From Penium margaritaceum (Eukaryota; Streptophyta; Zygnematophyceae; Desmidiales; Peniaceae): a stretch of 25,818 nt of DNA. The stretch is taken from the NCBI GenBank assembly GCA_023375785.1, contig SZWC01015193.1, forward strand, positions 1-25,818. Reading direction: 5' to 3'. Below, in pieces: positions 1 to 9,320 of the stretch (its first letter is position 1; the number at the start of each line of letters is the position of its first letter). The notes beneath the pieces were generated by a model that worked only from the letters and a program-made list of their open reading frames with translations, had not been told where the DNA came from and did not search any database. Both the position numbers and the translations under genes were made by a program.

Positions 1-6
1 GGTTGA

Positions 7-225
7 TTTCGTCTGTTTGGTGTAACGTGGTCGATTTGGTCGGGGCGGGTGGGAGTCGGAGTCAAGCCAGAACCCGACTGGCTCGGCGCGGCGGAGCCGT
101 CGGTGGGCTTCAGTTGGCCTTCAGCAGGTCTTGACCGTGACTCAGATGAAGACGACGATAAGGAAGCCAACACGGCGCAACGACAGCGGCAATCCGAACG
201 CGTACCCCAATCAGAGGTAACGTGA
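7..225 (+). CDS. Possible 3' exon fragment, unrecognised product
   Basis: The frame beginning at base 7 is open for 72 codons to a TGA at 223-225, with no ATG at its left end, so any gene would start outside the window. The C-terminal half is hydrophilic: an acidic run (DSDEDDDKEANTAQ) followed by Arg/Gln-rich sequence. No domain is recognised. The frame could equally be chance, because the segment is GC-rich and GC-rich DNA gives long open frames. There is no visible acceptor site that fixes a boundary. Inference only. Confidence 0.2.
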   Translation, partial: FRLFGVTWSIWSGRVGVGVKPEPDWLGAAEPSVGFSWPSAGLDRDSDEDDDKEANTAQRQRQSERVPQSEVT

Positions 226-513
226 AGCAGCAAACGATTCCAGATGAGCGCAAGTGGACTCCGCGGCCTGACTCGGCCGGCTCCCTGCCACAACAAACCA
301 CGCCTTGCAAGAGCTCTCTAGAACTTTCAGAGCCACCCAGTCCTCTTCATTGGCGCAAGGTGATTGAAGAAAATCACGCGCTTTGCTCATCTACGCGGCT
401 GAGGGGCGCCATCGAAGATCTCGGTGCGTCGTGCGAAAGGACGGATGTGCAGGCAAAAAATCATTTTACTTTTTAGTGACAATCCGTAAAGCTGGGGGCC
501 AGGGATAGAGTGG

Positions 514-521
514 TGACGTCA
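514..521. promoter_or_regulatory. TGACGTCA palindrome (CRE/bZIP-type site)
   Basis: A perfect 8-bp palindrome that matches the consensus bound by many bZIP factors. It lies in GTGACGTCATCAC. No promoter or gene start is visible next to it, so function is unsupported and chance is the likelier explanation. Confidence 0.15.
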
Positions 522-1507
522 TCACTTGCCCGCAGGTTTCCGATTTGACGGGTTCGAGGTAGAAACTCCACGGCAAGCCATCGGGCGTGCCTGGGCACAG
601 GCTATAGACGGAAAATGTAATTTACTAATGAACGCTTGAGTTGCGGCAAAATGAAGGTCAACAATGGTACGGAAGTCGGTCGCACGGCGGGGCAAGATCG
701 CACACCCTTGAGATTCTTTTTGTCTTTATGAAGCAAGTGTGCACATTGTTGCATCGCAGATCGGCCGCCACGTCGATGGCATGGAAGGTTGAGCGCATGA
801 CGTACCCAGTTAGGTCCAAAGAACCGCAAGCAAGAATGCGCTCTTGAACACGATCGTTTCTTTTTCTGAGCCCATGGGCGTAGCGGACTGATTTGTGCAG
901 GGCGGGGGGGGGGGGGATACATCAAAGCACAACAGTCATCAAGGGGTTGAGCACGATTCCCCTACGAAAGGAAGCACATAACCAAACAGGGATAGGGTCT
1001 CTTCCACCAGAGTTTGGATTCTGATAAAACTTGTTTTAGTATCGTACTTCCTCAATGAAGATGCTACATACGCAAATGTGCCAAAAACAACCTAAGATAA
1101 ACGATTTTGAATTTCTTAAAACGATGAATTTATTTTTTTTGGAAAAAGGAAGTAAAAACATACAATCCAATATAATTAACCAAGAAATAAGCTACAATCA
1201 AACACGACACACAGGGTGGTTACGTTCCTCGCGTACATGAGTACCTAAACTTCATGAGTGGACTTTTTTTACGTTACACTTGTGGCCCACCGTGCAAAGA
1301 CTTGAGAATTCTTACACCGATCAGTCGAGGGTATTTTCGCCACCTACCCCGACCTCCGGCGTTACGTTCCAAAAGTTCCCAACGACTTTGACACATTCCA
1401 TAATGGTCGACACAAGTGTTACAAATCATATCAATATTTTGATATGTCTCCATCGACTTCTCGACGGCGCTAGAATTTCATGAAGACGCGCTTCGATACT
1501 TTCGAAT

Positions 1508-1529
1508 CCCCCCCCCCCCCCCCCCCCCC
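1508..1529. repeat. Poly-C mononucleotide run (22 nt)
   Basis: An uninterrupted run of 22 C. Together with the 13-nt G run at 904-916 it is one of two long G/C homopolymers in 650 bp. Run lengths of this kind are unstable and error-prone in sequencing. Confidence 0.9.
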
Positions 1530-1786
1530 AATCTTCTCGACGAAGCTTCTCAAAGCAGCCACTCACAGCGCGGCCCCGCACGGGTTGATGGGTTTGAGCA
1601 CCAAGGACGCAATACATGCCTCATTCTCATTCTTGGCATTGTACATGTGCTGAACGCATTAGACACTTGTCATCGAAGCGCACTTAGTGTTTAATACGAG
1701 TTATCCTTCTGTCCCAAATCATCGAATTGTGTTTTTCCCTGCACCTCATCTGTGAGAACCACCTACACATCGAACGACGGAACACA
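1530..1786 (+). repeat. Putative 3' portion of the gypsy 5' LTR
   Basis: This stretch ends in ...GGAACACA directly before a primer binding site at 1787. That CA end next to a PBS is what the end of a 5' LTR looks like. No matching 3' LTR was seen, so the left boundary is unknown and the given start is only the end of the poly-C run. The assignment rests on the PBS and on the gag-protease-RT order downstream. Confidence 0.4.
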
Positions 1787-1798
1787 TGGTATCAAAGC
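1787..1798 (+). other. Primer binding site, initiator-Met tRNA type
   Basis: TGGTATCAAAGC matches the complement of the 3' end of plant initiator methionine tRNA at 11 of 12 positions. It follows a CA-ended sequence and precedes gag-like remnants in the same orientation at the expected distance. This site primes minus-strand DNA synthesis in many plant gypsy and copia elements. Confidence 0.65.
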
Positions 1799-2639
1799 GC
1801 AGTGGCGCAGGAGTGGCAACCGACTTCGTAACTACCTAGCGACAACCTGGCATGAAAATTTAGCGCATCGCCGCCATTTTGAAGATCGCAGACCTCACAA
1901 TAGTTAGTAGAGCGAGCGTAATCGATGACGAGAAGCACTCTCTGGTGAACACTCCGGTGATGGGAGATCAGTAGCATGCAAACACCGATGTTCTCCAGGC
2001 GATCCAGAGATGCACCAGCAGCAGCAGCTTTCTTGGCAAATTGCGCAAAACCAACAAACCCAACGGCCAACCCGGCGACAAATCCCGCAAGCTTGGTGAA
2101 ACTTTCATCCTCGTCGCTGCCCGTTGGATCGATGCTTGGCACAATGAGTGGAACAAGCGGACAAGTACATAACAATGAAGACATGGACTAGAAACTGTTG
2201 GGACTCAAGAGCCTCAATACCCAACTTTTTCCAACACCTCAACATGGGGACGGAGGAGCTTTGGATTTTCCGTCTGCGTGAAGCGGTGCTCATTGAGATA
2301 ATGCTACAACCTTTGAGTGAGCCCCAAATTTGACCGGCAGGCACTGAATTGTTTGATCCCATAACCTCCAAATGACCGACAGTCAGGTAGTGGCTTGTGA
2401 GTTGAGAAGTGTAATTCAATGTTGTTTAAGTCAGAAGGAAATTTGACTTTACGGCCTCGCTTTTGCGTCGCATGGCTTAAAGTTGTTGGTCTGATCTGAA
2501 GACCATCCAACGACAAAAGGAGAACGAAGAAGTCAAATGAACGGCTCACGCGACTGCTCTCACATCATCAATCGCGAGAGATCTGCCTCGTCAACGCATG
2601 AATCAGACATAACACGACTCTCTTACACCACCAGAAATG

Positions 2640-2816
2640 TGGAGTGACTTCGCATGCGCTTCTCTCGCTCGTTTTGGGAAGCAAAACAAAAAGTCTGACA
2701 CATGGTGGAGGCTTCAACGCCTGCGTAAGCAATCCAATGTGACGGAGTACACGCCTCATTTTTGCAAAACCATATATCGCATCGACATCGTCCTCGGAGA
2801 ACTCTGTTTCTACTAG
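2640..2816 (+). pseudogene. gag: Gypsy Gag (retrotransposon gag domain) fragment
   Basis: Translation of 2703-2816 gives WWRLQRLRKQSNVTEYTPHF, followed by a hydrophobic segment ending at an in-frame TAG (2814-2816). The 'leucine/arginine... V-x-E-Y-x-x-x-F' pattern is typical of the capsid-like domain of plant gypsy Gag proteins. Upstream sequence from about 1975 is Gln-rich in one frame and may be the Gag N-terminus, but frames are broken. No zinc knuckle could be read downstream. Family assignment is from pattern recognition only. Confidence 0.5.
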
Positions 2817-3344
2817 AACGGCCTCAAGCAAGATTTCCGGAGAGAAAGTGTAGTTTTGGCATCCTGGACATCTTGTAGCAGCCGATCGCACCGAGAGCAC
2901 CGACTACAACAATTGTATGTAAGAATCCAATGGGTGCAACCACAATTTTCATCATGCTGGAGGAAAGTCGCAGTCAACAAAAACCTCATCGACGATGTAG
3001 ATTGACCCCGTCGATCAATGCGATCAACGACTCCGCTAGACTTCCGAGAAGTATAACCGTATCTTGCGCGACTGTTGTTAACGATATCAGCAAACCAAAA
3101 ATAGGGGGATGTCATATACAAAGCATGAGGATTCGGGAAACAACAAAGGGCAGGATTAGACGTCATGGCTCCTGTCTGGTTGGAAGATTCTACGTTGACC
3201 GCTTGCCCATCTTAGCGGCTCACATAGCCGCAAACAAGGGTTCCTGAGATCGCAAGGTCCGAGGAGGGATACGAGGACAAACAACTGGTCATACCGCTAT
3301 GAGTACAACCCAGGGATCGAATAAGTTGCTAAACGCGACCGACA

Positions 3345-3480
3345 CTATTGAATTTAGGAGCTCCTTATAACTTTTTCAGCAACGACATGGTTCCGGAGCT
3401 AGGTTTGGAGACCAAACTGGGAGGGTTTCAAGGAAAAATCATCGACGGAGGACTCTTGATCTATCGACTTTGGGAACCAC
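3345..3480 (+). pseudogene. pr: Gypsy aspartic protease remnant, active site lost
   Basis: In one frame the segment reads LLNLGAPYNFFSNDMVPELG followed by a Leu-Glu-Thr-Lys and Gly-rich strand. This aligns with retropepsins, where a hydrophobic-D-(T/S)-G-A motif precedes an N-F-(I/F)-S segment. Here the catalytic D-T pair reads N-L (3351-3356), so it could not cleave. It sits between gag and RT as expected. The frame is not continuous with the flanking domains. Confidence 0.55.
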
Positions 3481-3749
3481 CCCAGCTCAAAATCAAACAT
3501 TTGTAGGACGTAACGATTTGGAGAACTTGCCAAATGAGCAACCACAAAATCATCCCCGGGCGAGATCTCCTATACCGGCACGATCCACTCGTAGAGTGAA
3601 GCAACATATCGGTCTACGTCAGCATCGCTGGTGGAAAATGAAATCTATCGTTGGTGAAGTGACATACAACGCAATGGCGGTTACGTGAAGAATCACAGGT
3701 GGAAGCAGTAGAGTAGCTGCAAAATCCAATAAAAAGCCAGCCGATATCT

Positions 3750-4480
3750 CTGAACGTGGCCAAGAGGTACCTGAAATGAGGAGCTCAAGCGTGGTTAATC
3801 CACGTGGAGGCAGTTACGCAGACACAATCGTAGCTGCCGAGGTGACCATATCGGCCTCAACGCCTGAGAAGTTTGCAGTTGTACCAGAGGAATTTTCAAC
3901 AATCATGGAGGATTTTCATGGGATTTTTCCCGATGAACTGCACTAAGAGTTACCTCCCTGGCAAAACATTGACCACCTACGAATCTTGAAGTCGGACTGT
4001 AGACCAATGGTGTAAGGGACCTATCGGATGAGTAATCATGAGCTCACCAAACTGAAGAAGCAATCGGACTAGATGCTTGGTCAAGGGTTCATTACACCTT
4101 CCATGTCACCATACGCAACACCTATACCTTTTTTAAAGAAGAGAATTGGAGAGATGCAGATGAGCGTGGACTACCGAGCGTTGAATGAAGTTACCATCAA
4201 GAACCCCTACTCTCTTCCTCGAGCAGACAAAGTTTTTGACCAACTCTGTAGGGCACGAATTGTATGCAAAATTGACCTACAAAAGGCCAGTCATCGGATC
4301 CGCGTATCCAATAAGGACGCAAAGAAGATAATATTCCGCACTTGATATGAGCATTGTGAGTTCACGGTTATGCCGTTCGGACTCGCAAACACTCCCGTAA
4401 CATCTATGGCGGCAATGAACATATTTTTCGCCCATACCATAACGACTTTGTCGTCGTGTTCCTTACAATATCCTTGCATA
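3750..4480 (+). pseudogene. pol: Gypsy reverse transcriptase remnant
   Basis: The tether upstream of RT (AKRYLK-stop-GAQAWLIHVE) is recognisable from about 3755. It is followed by the pre-finger region with stops after DELH, after RPMV and before MLGQGF. Codons 4073-4345 form a clean 90-residue segment containing SVDYRALNEVTIKN and a KIDLQKASHRIRV strand, both hallmark gypsy RT blocks. After a stop, VMPFGLANTP marks block 4. The catalytic strand, FVVVFL plus two aspartates in the family, is frameshifted and the aspartate pair reads T-I. Homology stops near 4480, before the RT thumb. Confidence 0.85.
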
Positions 4481-4847
4481 ACATGTACCTGCAACAACTA
4501 TTACATGTTGTGTGCTTGCCACTTGTTACTTCCCTCTACAATTTGGTTGCTTCACATACCATGCTTGACTCCTGAACAAGATCCTTGTTGCTCTCGTGTC
4601 TGCCATGCTTTGACAACGTGAGCACTGAATAGGACAGTCGCCATTTCAACAACAACATTGCTCAAAATCTTCCATGCTCTTCCCACAAATTTCAAAATTC
4701 CTCACACCATGCTTGCTTCGCCAAACTGGATGGTTTAGTTTGTTGGAGTACAAATGAGCTACTCCAATTTGTGTTGCCCAAGTAGTAGTTTGAGAAACTT
4801 ACTTACAGTAGCGTCTATTACATTCACCTATTTTGAAAAATGCAAGT
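4481..4847. other. Unassigned spacer between gypsy RT and Copia-1
   Basis: The gypsy RT homology ends abruptly at about 4480 and the copia LTR begins at 4848. The 367 bp between match nothing recognised and are somewhat AT-rich. They hold an inverted repeat with 8-bp arms (TTGGAGTA/TACTCCAA) near 4743-4767. It could be a small unrecognised insertion or highly diverged element sequence. Confidence 0.5.
4843..4847. repeat. Candidate 5-bp target site duplication, left copy
   Basis: CAAGT directly precedes LTR-A. The same word directly follows LTR-E at 21091-21095. Five base pairs is the usual duplication length for Ty1/copia integration. A chance match of 5 bp is about 1 in 1000 for a fixed pair of positions. 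Confidence 0.6.
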
Positions 4848-5670
4848 AGCTATAAACTAGTCTAGAGATGCTAGTTGGGACTGTAGCATGGCTGGAGTAG
4901 GCATGGCCCCACGCTTGTTGCTTTGCATTGATGCCCCCTCTAGCTACTCTGAGACTTGTGAAAGGAAAAAAGCGCACTGAGGATTTAGCGCCAGAAAGGC
5001 TAACATAAATGAGACCGAATGATTAGCAACTGTGAATGATAGCATCTGAGAGATCCCTCACACAACTAGGCCTAGCTCAACTTTGTACAGCTTGATACTC
5101 TGTCTACCGACCAACCAAGAAATTCATGTTTTCCTAGCAGGCTGAGTTTTCTTGGTGAGCCCCGCAAGGCAGCCGACAACCCCAAACCTGGGCGTCACCC
5201 GTTTTTCCTGAAAACTGAACCATACCTAAACACCCATGTTGTGAACGCAATAATGTGGTCAGACTCATAAAAAAAATAACAGCAAGGAGTTATGGCTGCC
5301 TAAACCCGGGCAACGTCTAGGCTACAATGACCTTGGTCAAAATAGTGCCTGAATAACTTGAAATTCGGACCTTAAGCAAAACAAGACGCTGCAAGTGCTA
5401 CCGTGCACTCACGTCTGGCACATGAGGCATGCAGGCACCATCTACGCTAGCAGTGAAAACCAACAACGTTAGTGGTAAGAAGGCCTACCGAGCACGTCTT
5501 GCGTCTGAGAGAAGAGGCTCCAAAACAAATGTGTGCAGACCTCAGCGTCAATCGGATCTATCGGCCGACGCTCCAGCAGCATCGCGTCTCGCTGTTAGTT
5601 ATTTGCACGCCAATGTACACGAGCCAGGAGGACACAATAGAGCATAATGAGAGATGCGCGAAAACCAACA
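4848..5670 (-). repeat. LTR-A: 3' LTR of Copia-1
   Basis: An 823-bp sequence that aligns along its length with LTR-B/LTR-E and, more distantly, with LTR-C and LTR-D. In coding orientation it starts TGTTGGTTTT directly after a purine tract and ends ...AGCT, where most LTRs end in CA. Shared landmarks are the TTAGCGCCAGAAAG-like block, the CCCAAACCTGGGCGTC block and the GGACACAATAGAGCATAATG-like end. It is the most complete LTR of this type. Confidence 0.85.
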
Positions 5671-5682
5671 CTCCCCCTTGAC
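5671..5682 (-). other. Polypurine tract of Copia-1
   Basis: In coding orientation CAAGGGGGAG abuts the TGTTGG start of LTR-A. This is the plus-strand priming site of the element and fixes which LTR is the 3' one. Confidence 0.8.
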
Positions 5683-5780
5683 TCACAGGCGCAGTGCACA
5701 TGGGCAGGCACTGATCACATCGACCAAGCAGGTAAGACTCCCCGGACAGACAATACACCGGTAGGGGTAGAGAGAGCAAC

Positions 5781-6599
5781 TCACAGACGCACACTGACCG
5801 CTCTCACAACCTTTTTGAACGATTCACGCTTTAATGCCTTGGACAAGAAGTCAACCAACTGCCGTGTTGTGTCAACCCACACAATGCTCATGCTACCGTT
5901 GTGCAACAACGAACATACATAGTGATACTCAATATTGACGTGCTTTGTGTACGTGTGATGCACGCCACCATTGTTGGTGATACCCATGGTAATCTCATTG
6001 TCACAGTGCAACGTGATGGACGCAACCGACTGACACAACTCAGTCAATAGACGATGAAACCACACGCTCTCATACGCGCTAGAGCTGAGAACCACATACT
6101 CAGCCTTTGTAGTGTTGTGTGCAATGTAGCCTTGCTTGCCACTTAGCCAGGACATAGCTGTTTCGCCGATGAGAAAGATCCAGCCAGTGCAACTCTTGCC
6201 ACCCAAGCTGCTAGCCCAGTCACTGTCAGTATAGCCTACTACGACAATGGACCACTGCCGACGGTACATGAGGCCTTGTTGTGGAGTCGAGAAGACATAG
6301 CGTAGTACACGGATCGCGACCTCAAAACGGAGGTGACACAGCTTCTTGGAGAAGCACGCAAGGAGGTTGACGGCGAACGCGACGTCTGGCCATGTCGTTG
6401 TTGCCACGAGTATAAGTGACCGGATGACCCTGAGATACGTGGTCACATCAATTGGCTCCTCCACAATGGTTGGGTCGAGGCTCTTTAGCTTTGCCAGGCC
6501 ATCGGACGACATGGGTGAGGACGCGCTTGGCACGAGGGATAGAGCCTTAGCGAAGTGAGCGGACAGGGTCTGGACGCAGGCGGCTTGGCGGATGTGCAT
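5781..6599 (-). pseudogene. pol: Copia-1 RT connection and RNase H domain
   Basis: This is the longest surviving frame of Copia-1 (272 codons). It begins in the RT thumb/connection (HIRQAACVQTLSAHFAKALS), passes the 'TWPDVAFAVNLLACF' block and enters RNase H. GYTDSDWASSLGGKSCTGW carries the first catalytic Asp (codon at 6225-6227), the later Glu is in KAEYVVLSS, and CDNEITMGI and TKHVNIEYHYV follow. All RNase H landmarks of Ty1/copia are present and unbroken. RNase H would remove RNA from the RNA-DNA hybrid in the particle. The frame ends in SVRL, stop at 5781-5783, just before the PPT. Confidence 0.85.
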
Positions 6600-7255
6600 G
6601 ACACCCTAGGAGTGGTCATGCCCCAACTCCATGCCCACGAACATTTGGGCAGGCCCGAGGTCCTTCATGTGGTAGACGACGTGCACTAGGTCCTTGACGT
6701 GCTGGATGGTAGCTGCGTCTGGCGACCTAATGAGGAGGTCTTTGACGTAGACTAGGACGAGGACGAAGGGCTAGCCTCTCGGATTAAGGAATAGTGCGGG
6801 GTGTGGGGTGCTACGAAGCAAGCCGATACTGATAAGCATGTGATTGATCTCTTGGTTCTAGTAATGAGGCGACTTCTTCAAGCCATAGAGGGCCTTCTAT
6901 AGTCGCCTTTTCCTGCCAGTGCTATTGTGGAAGCCTTGGGGCTACACCATGTAGAGTTCCTCACCGTCCAGTGAGCCATGGAGAAAGGCGTTACTCACAT
7001 CCATCTCATGTAGCTCCCACCCATGCTGGGTAACCAGACCGAACAGCACCCGGCTAGTGGAAAACCACTTGACCGAAGCGAAGATCTGGTCGTAGCCAAC
7101 CCAAGGGACAAGAGTAAACCCCTTGGCCGCAAGACGTACCTTGTACTTGTCCAGGGATCCGTCGCGCTTCCACTTGCGCCGATGAACCCACTTGGTGCCG
7201 ATGGCCTTTCGGCCGGGAGAAGGTCGACGAGCTCATAGACCTGATGTCGTCGGAT
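6600..7255 (-). pseudogene. pol: Copia-1 reverse transcriptase, broken
   Basis: Reading the minus strand across a frameshift and several stops gives the copia RT blocks in order: YKVRLAAKGFT, HEMDVSNAFLHGSLDGEELY, KALYGLKKSPHY and VLVYVKDLLIRS. The first catalytic Asp (in MDV) is intact. The YVDD box reads YVKD because the first Asp codon is AAA (6741-6743 on the plus strand). In-frame stops fall after EELYMV and in the palm. The frame then joins the RNase H region. Confidence 0.8.
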
Positions 7256-7813
7256 GGTGGCAAGTTGTTAGCACATTCAGCCTCGCAGTGTGCAGTCTCG
7301 GGAGAAACCCGAGCCTCGCGTTGGGTGGCTAGGTCCTTGGGGCGTACCGTGGAGCGGACAGTGAGGGCGTGCTCATCCCGAGCTGAAGGTGGCATGCTCA
7401 TGAGCGCGGCCGTGACGTCGATTCGATGCTCTTGATGGATTATGGTGTAACCCAGTGCCGAGCCCGGGTGGAGATTTGCAATGTCAGCCAATGTGACCAA
7501 GCCAAGGGCCTTGGTGCCAGGGTCCCCACTCACGACTATGGGAGTACGTCTGCCAGGAGGCAAGGAGCCATGTGGGACGACAAGGGATCGTGGCTCGAGA
7601 GGGCGCGGGGCGACGACCTTTGTGCATACTTCTGGCCTGGCTCAGAGGCTCTCGTTCGGGCCACATGTGTTTTGTGGCTAGGTGGGAGGCAGAACAGAGG
7701 GAGCGGCAAGGAGTGAGTCGATCAGTTTCTCGGGCGCGTCCGGGAGAGGCGACTCTGTAGGCTTTTCGATAGATGCAGACGAGGCCGTTGGCCCGGTCCC
7801 GGAGGAGTCAGCC
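7256..7813 (-). pseudogene. Copia-1 integrase-to-RT linker, degenerate
   Basis: Minus-strand sequence between the 36-bp repeats and RT. Open patches encode Pro/Ser/Arg-rich segments. One segment, with 'ALTVRSTVRPKDLATQREA' and 'TKALGLVTLADIANLHPGSA', has an equivalent in Copia-2 at 14713-14928 ('TKALGLTTSAVIAELHPDST'), so it is inherited linker sequence rather than random. No catalytic motif is expected here. Confidence 0.5.
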
Positions 7814-8377
7814 GACACGGACGTGGCTATCAGATCAAAGGGGCCAACAATCGTACACGTGGCTGTCGGCCAACGGATGCAGACAGGGAAGCTGGCCAGG
7901 AGGGGCTACTAGACGTAGATGGGACTGTCGACCCGGAGGGACCAGCGGACGCATACGGGGCGGTTGGCCCGGAGGGCTAGCAGACACGGATGGGGCGGCC
8001 GACTTAGAGGGGCTAGCGGACGCAGATGGGGTTGTCAGCCCGGATGGGCCTGCGGAAGCAAAAGGGGCACCAAGCTAATTGAAGCTAGCGGACGCGGACG
8101 GGACTATCGACCTGAAGGGGCCAGCGGACGTAGACAGGGCGGCTTGCCTGGAGGGGCTAACAGACGTGGACAGGACTGTCAACCCAAAGGGTCCTGCGGA
8201 TGCAGATAGGACTACTGGCCCGGAGGGGCTAGCAGAAGCGGATGGGAATATCAACCTTGAGGGGCGAGCGGATGCAAATGGGGCGGCTGGCCCAGAAGGG
8301 CTAGCAGGCATGGACGAGACTGTCGACCCGGAGGGGCTAGCAGATGCTGGCTGGGCTGCCGGCCTAGAGGGACTCAT
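7814..8377 (-). repeat. 36-bp tandem repeats coding 12-residue units (Copia-1)
   Basis: About 15 imperfect 36-bp units in tandem, for example two GCTAGCGGACGC phases 72 bp apart at 8012 and 8084. In the coding (minus) frame each unit gives 12 residues of the form P-S-(G/R)-x-x-x-x-x-(S/A)-(A/T)-S-(A/G/S), with a run open from about 8380 to 8078. There is no spacer between units. It lies between the integrase C-terminal region (which includes an ESRDVFF segment near 8510) and RT. The plus strand is also open across part of it because the unit length is a multiple of three. Confidence 0.85.
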
Positions 8378-8639
8378 GGGTGTAGGCGATATGTCGCCCG
8401 CAAGCGGTAGGACAGATGACGTACTCACCACTCCCCCACGAGACGGGAGGAACATCGACGAGTCGGAGCGAATGTGGTCACAGGAAAACAACTCCCCAAA
8501 GAAGAAGACATCCCGGGACTCGACGATGAAGTGTCGGGAGGGATCTCGAAAGCGCCAAGCTTTTGACTGACGCGAGACACCAAGGAAGGTGAAGGGACGC
8601 CCATGTGGGACGAGCTTGCTGTCTTGTTGTAGGGTGGGA

Positions 8640-9320
8640 AACTACACGATGGCGACACAACCCCAGACACTTTCCGGGTGGAGGTTGGCTCGCTGGCCAC
8701 ACCAATGTTGGTAAGGCGTGGACTGGCCGGAAAGGGATCTCTGGGGAATCCATATCCAGACCCATGTTATGTAGGCCATGGCCTCAAAGTAGAAACCATC
8801 GGAGAGACCCGATTTGACCCGCATCTTACGCACAATGTCAACCATGGTGCGGTTCCACCGCTCGGAGACACAGTTCTAGGCTGTTGTGTAAGGTGCTGAT
8901 GTCTCTGGATGGATCCCGCGGGAGGCTAGAAAGGTCGTGGACTCACCCATGAACGCACCGGCATGATTAGAGAAAAAGTGACAAAGAGGATGACTGCACT
9001 CACATTTTGTACCAAAGAGCTTGTCACAAATGGTGGGAGCGATGTTGCTCTTCTGCCGAAGGCAATACACTGAGCGGTAGCGGGAGAAGTCGTCGGTGAG
9101 GGTGAGGACATAGCGTTTGTGCTCCCTGACACACTTCGTCGGAAGAGGACCCATGACATCGGAGCGGACCAATGCTGAGGAGAAGACTCAGAGGAGGCGG
9201 ACAAGGTATATGTCGAGCGGTGCATTTCCCCCGGGTGTAGTTTGTATTTTCCCCAGGGTGTAGTATATACAACAGTTGGACATGGCAAAGAGAAGGAGGC
9301 AAGGTCAAGGCCCGTGGCCG
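8640..9320 (-). pseudogene. pol: Copia-1 integrase core, broken
   Basis: RSDVMGPLPTKCVREHKRYV marks the first catalytic Asp (about 9158). TLTDDFSRYRSVYCLRQKS follows. The second Asp position reads SNHAGAFMG near 8963, so Asp is replaced by His. CVSERWNRTMVDIVRKM retains the Glu. A stop precedes CVSERW. The C-terminal part continues through GFYFEAMAYITWVWIWIP and ends in RANLHPESVWGCVAIV. Integrase would join element DNA to the chromosome, but this copy lacks one of three catalytic residues. Confidence 0.8.
9221..9266 (-). repeat. 23-bp tandem duplication in the integrase zinc-finger coding region
   Basis: Two adjacent 23-bp units, each with a C run followed by GGGTGTAG, at 9221-9243 and 9244-9266. 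Copia-2 has a single copy at the matching place, where it encodes the two-cysteine end of the HHCC finger (CIDCAQGKM). In Copia-1 the cysteine pair is disrupted. Confidence 0.7.

Larger units (their letters stand above)
226..1529. other. No gene recognised; contains poly-G and poly-C runs
   Basis: No reading frame here resembles a known family, and all are short. Visible items are a palindromic TGACGTCA at 514-521, a 13-nt G run at 904-916, an AT-rich stretch at about 1040-1200, and a 22-nt C run at 1508-1529. The right part may belong to the 5' LTR of the gypsy element that follows, but its left LTR boundary could not be found. Confidence 0.5.
1530..4480 (+). mobile_element. Decayed Ty3/gypsy element, 3' truncated
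   Basis: Plus-strand order is LTR end, PBS (1787), gag remnant (about 2650-2860), protease remnant (about 3345-3480), then RT (about 3750-4480). That order and spacing fit a Ty3/gypsy element. Every domain is interrupted by stops or frameshifts. Homology ends inside RT near 4480. RNase H, integrase and the 3' LTR are not seen in the window. It lies immediately left of the copia insertion at 4848, but the 367 bp between them is unassigned, so whether copia inserted directly into this element is not shown. Confidence 0.65.

Noticed and set aside
545..575. tRNA gene suggested by a GGTTCGAGGT B-box-like word
   Set aside because: No acceptor, D-arm or anticodon-arm pairing could be built around it.
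1792..2184. 130-codon minus-strand ORF with a hydrophobic Gly/Phe segment as a membrane protein
   Set aside because: It lies opposite the gypsy leader and gag, overlaps other frames of the same size, and has no recognisable family.
7814..8377. CRISPR-like array or regularly spaced repeats
   Set aside because: The 36-bp units are contiguous with no spacers, are imperfect, and are in frame with a retrotransposon polyprotein.
8079..8570. 163-codon plus-strand ORF with collagen-like or Asp/Gly-rich repeats
   Set aside because: It is the antisense of the 36-bp coding repeats; a unit length divisible by three keeps several frames open by default.
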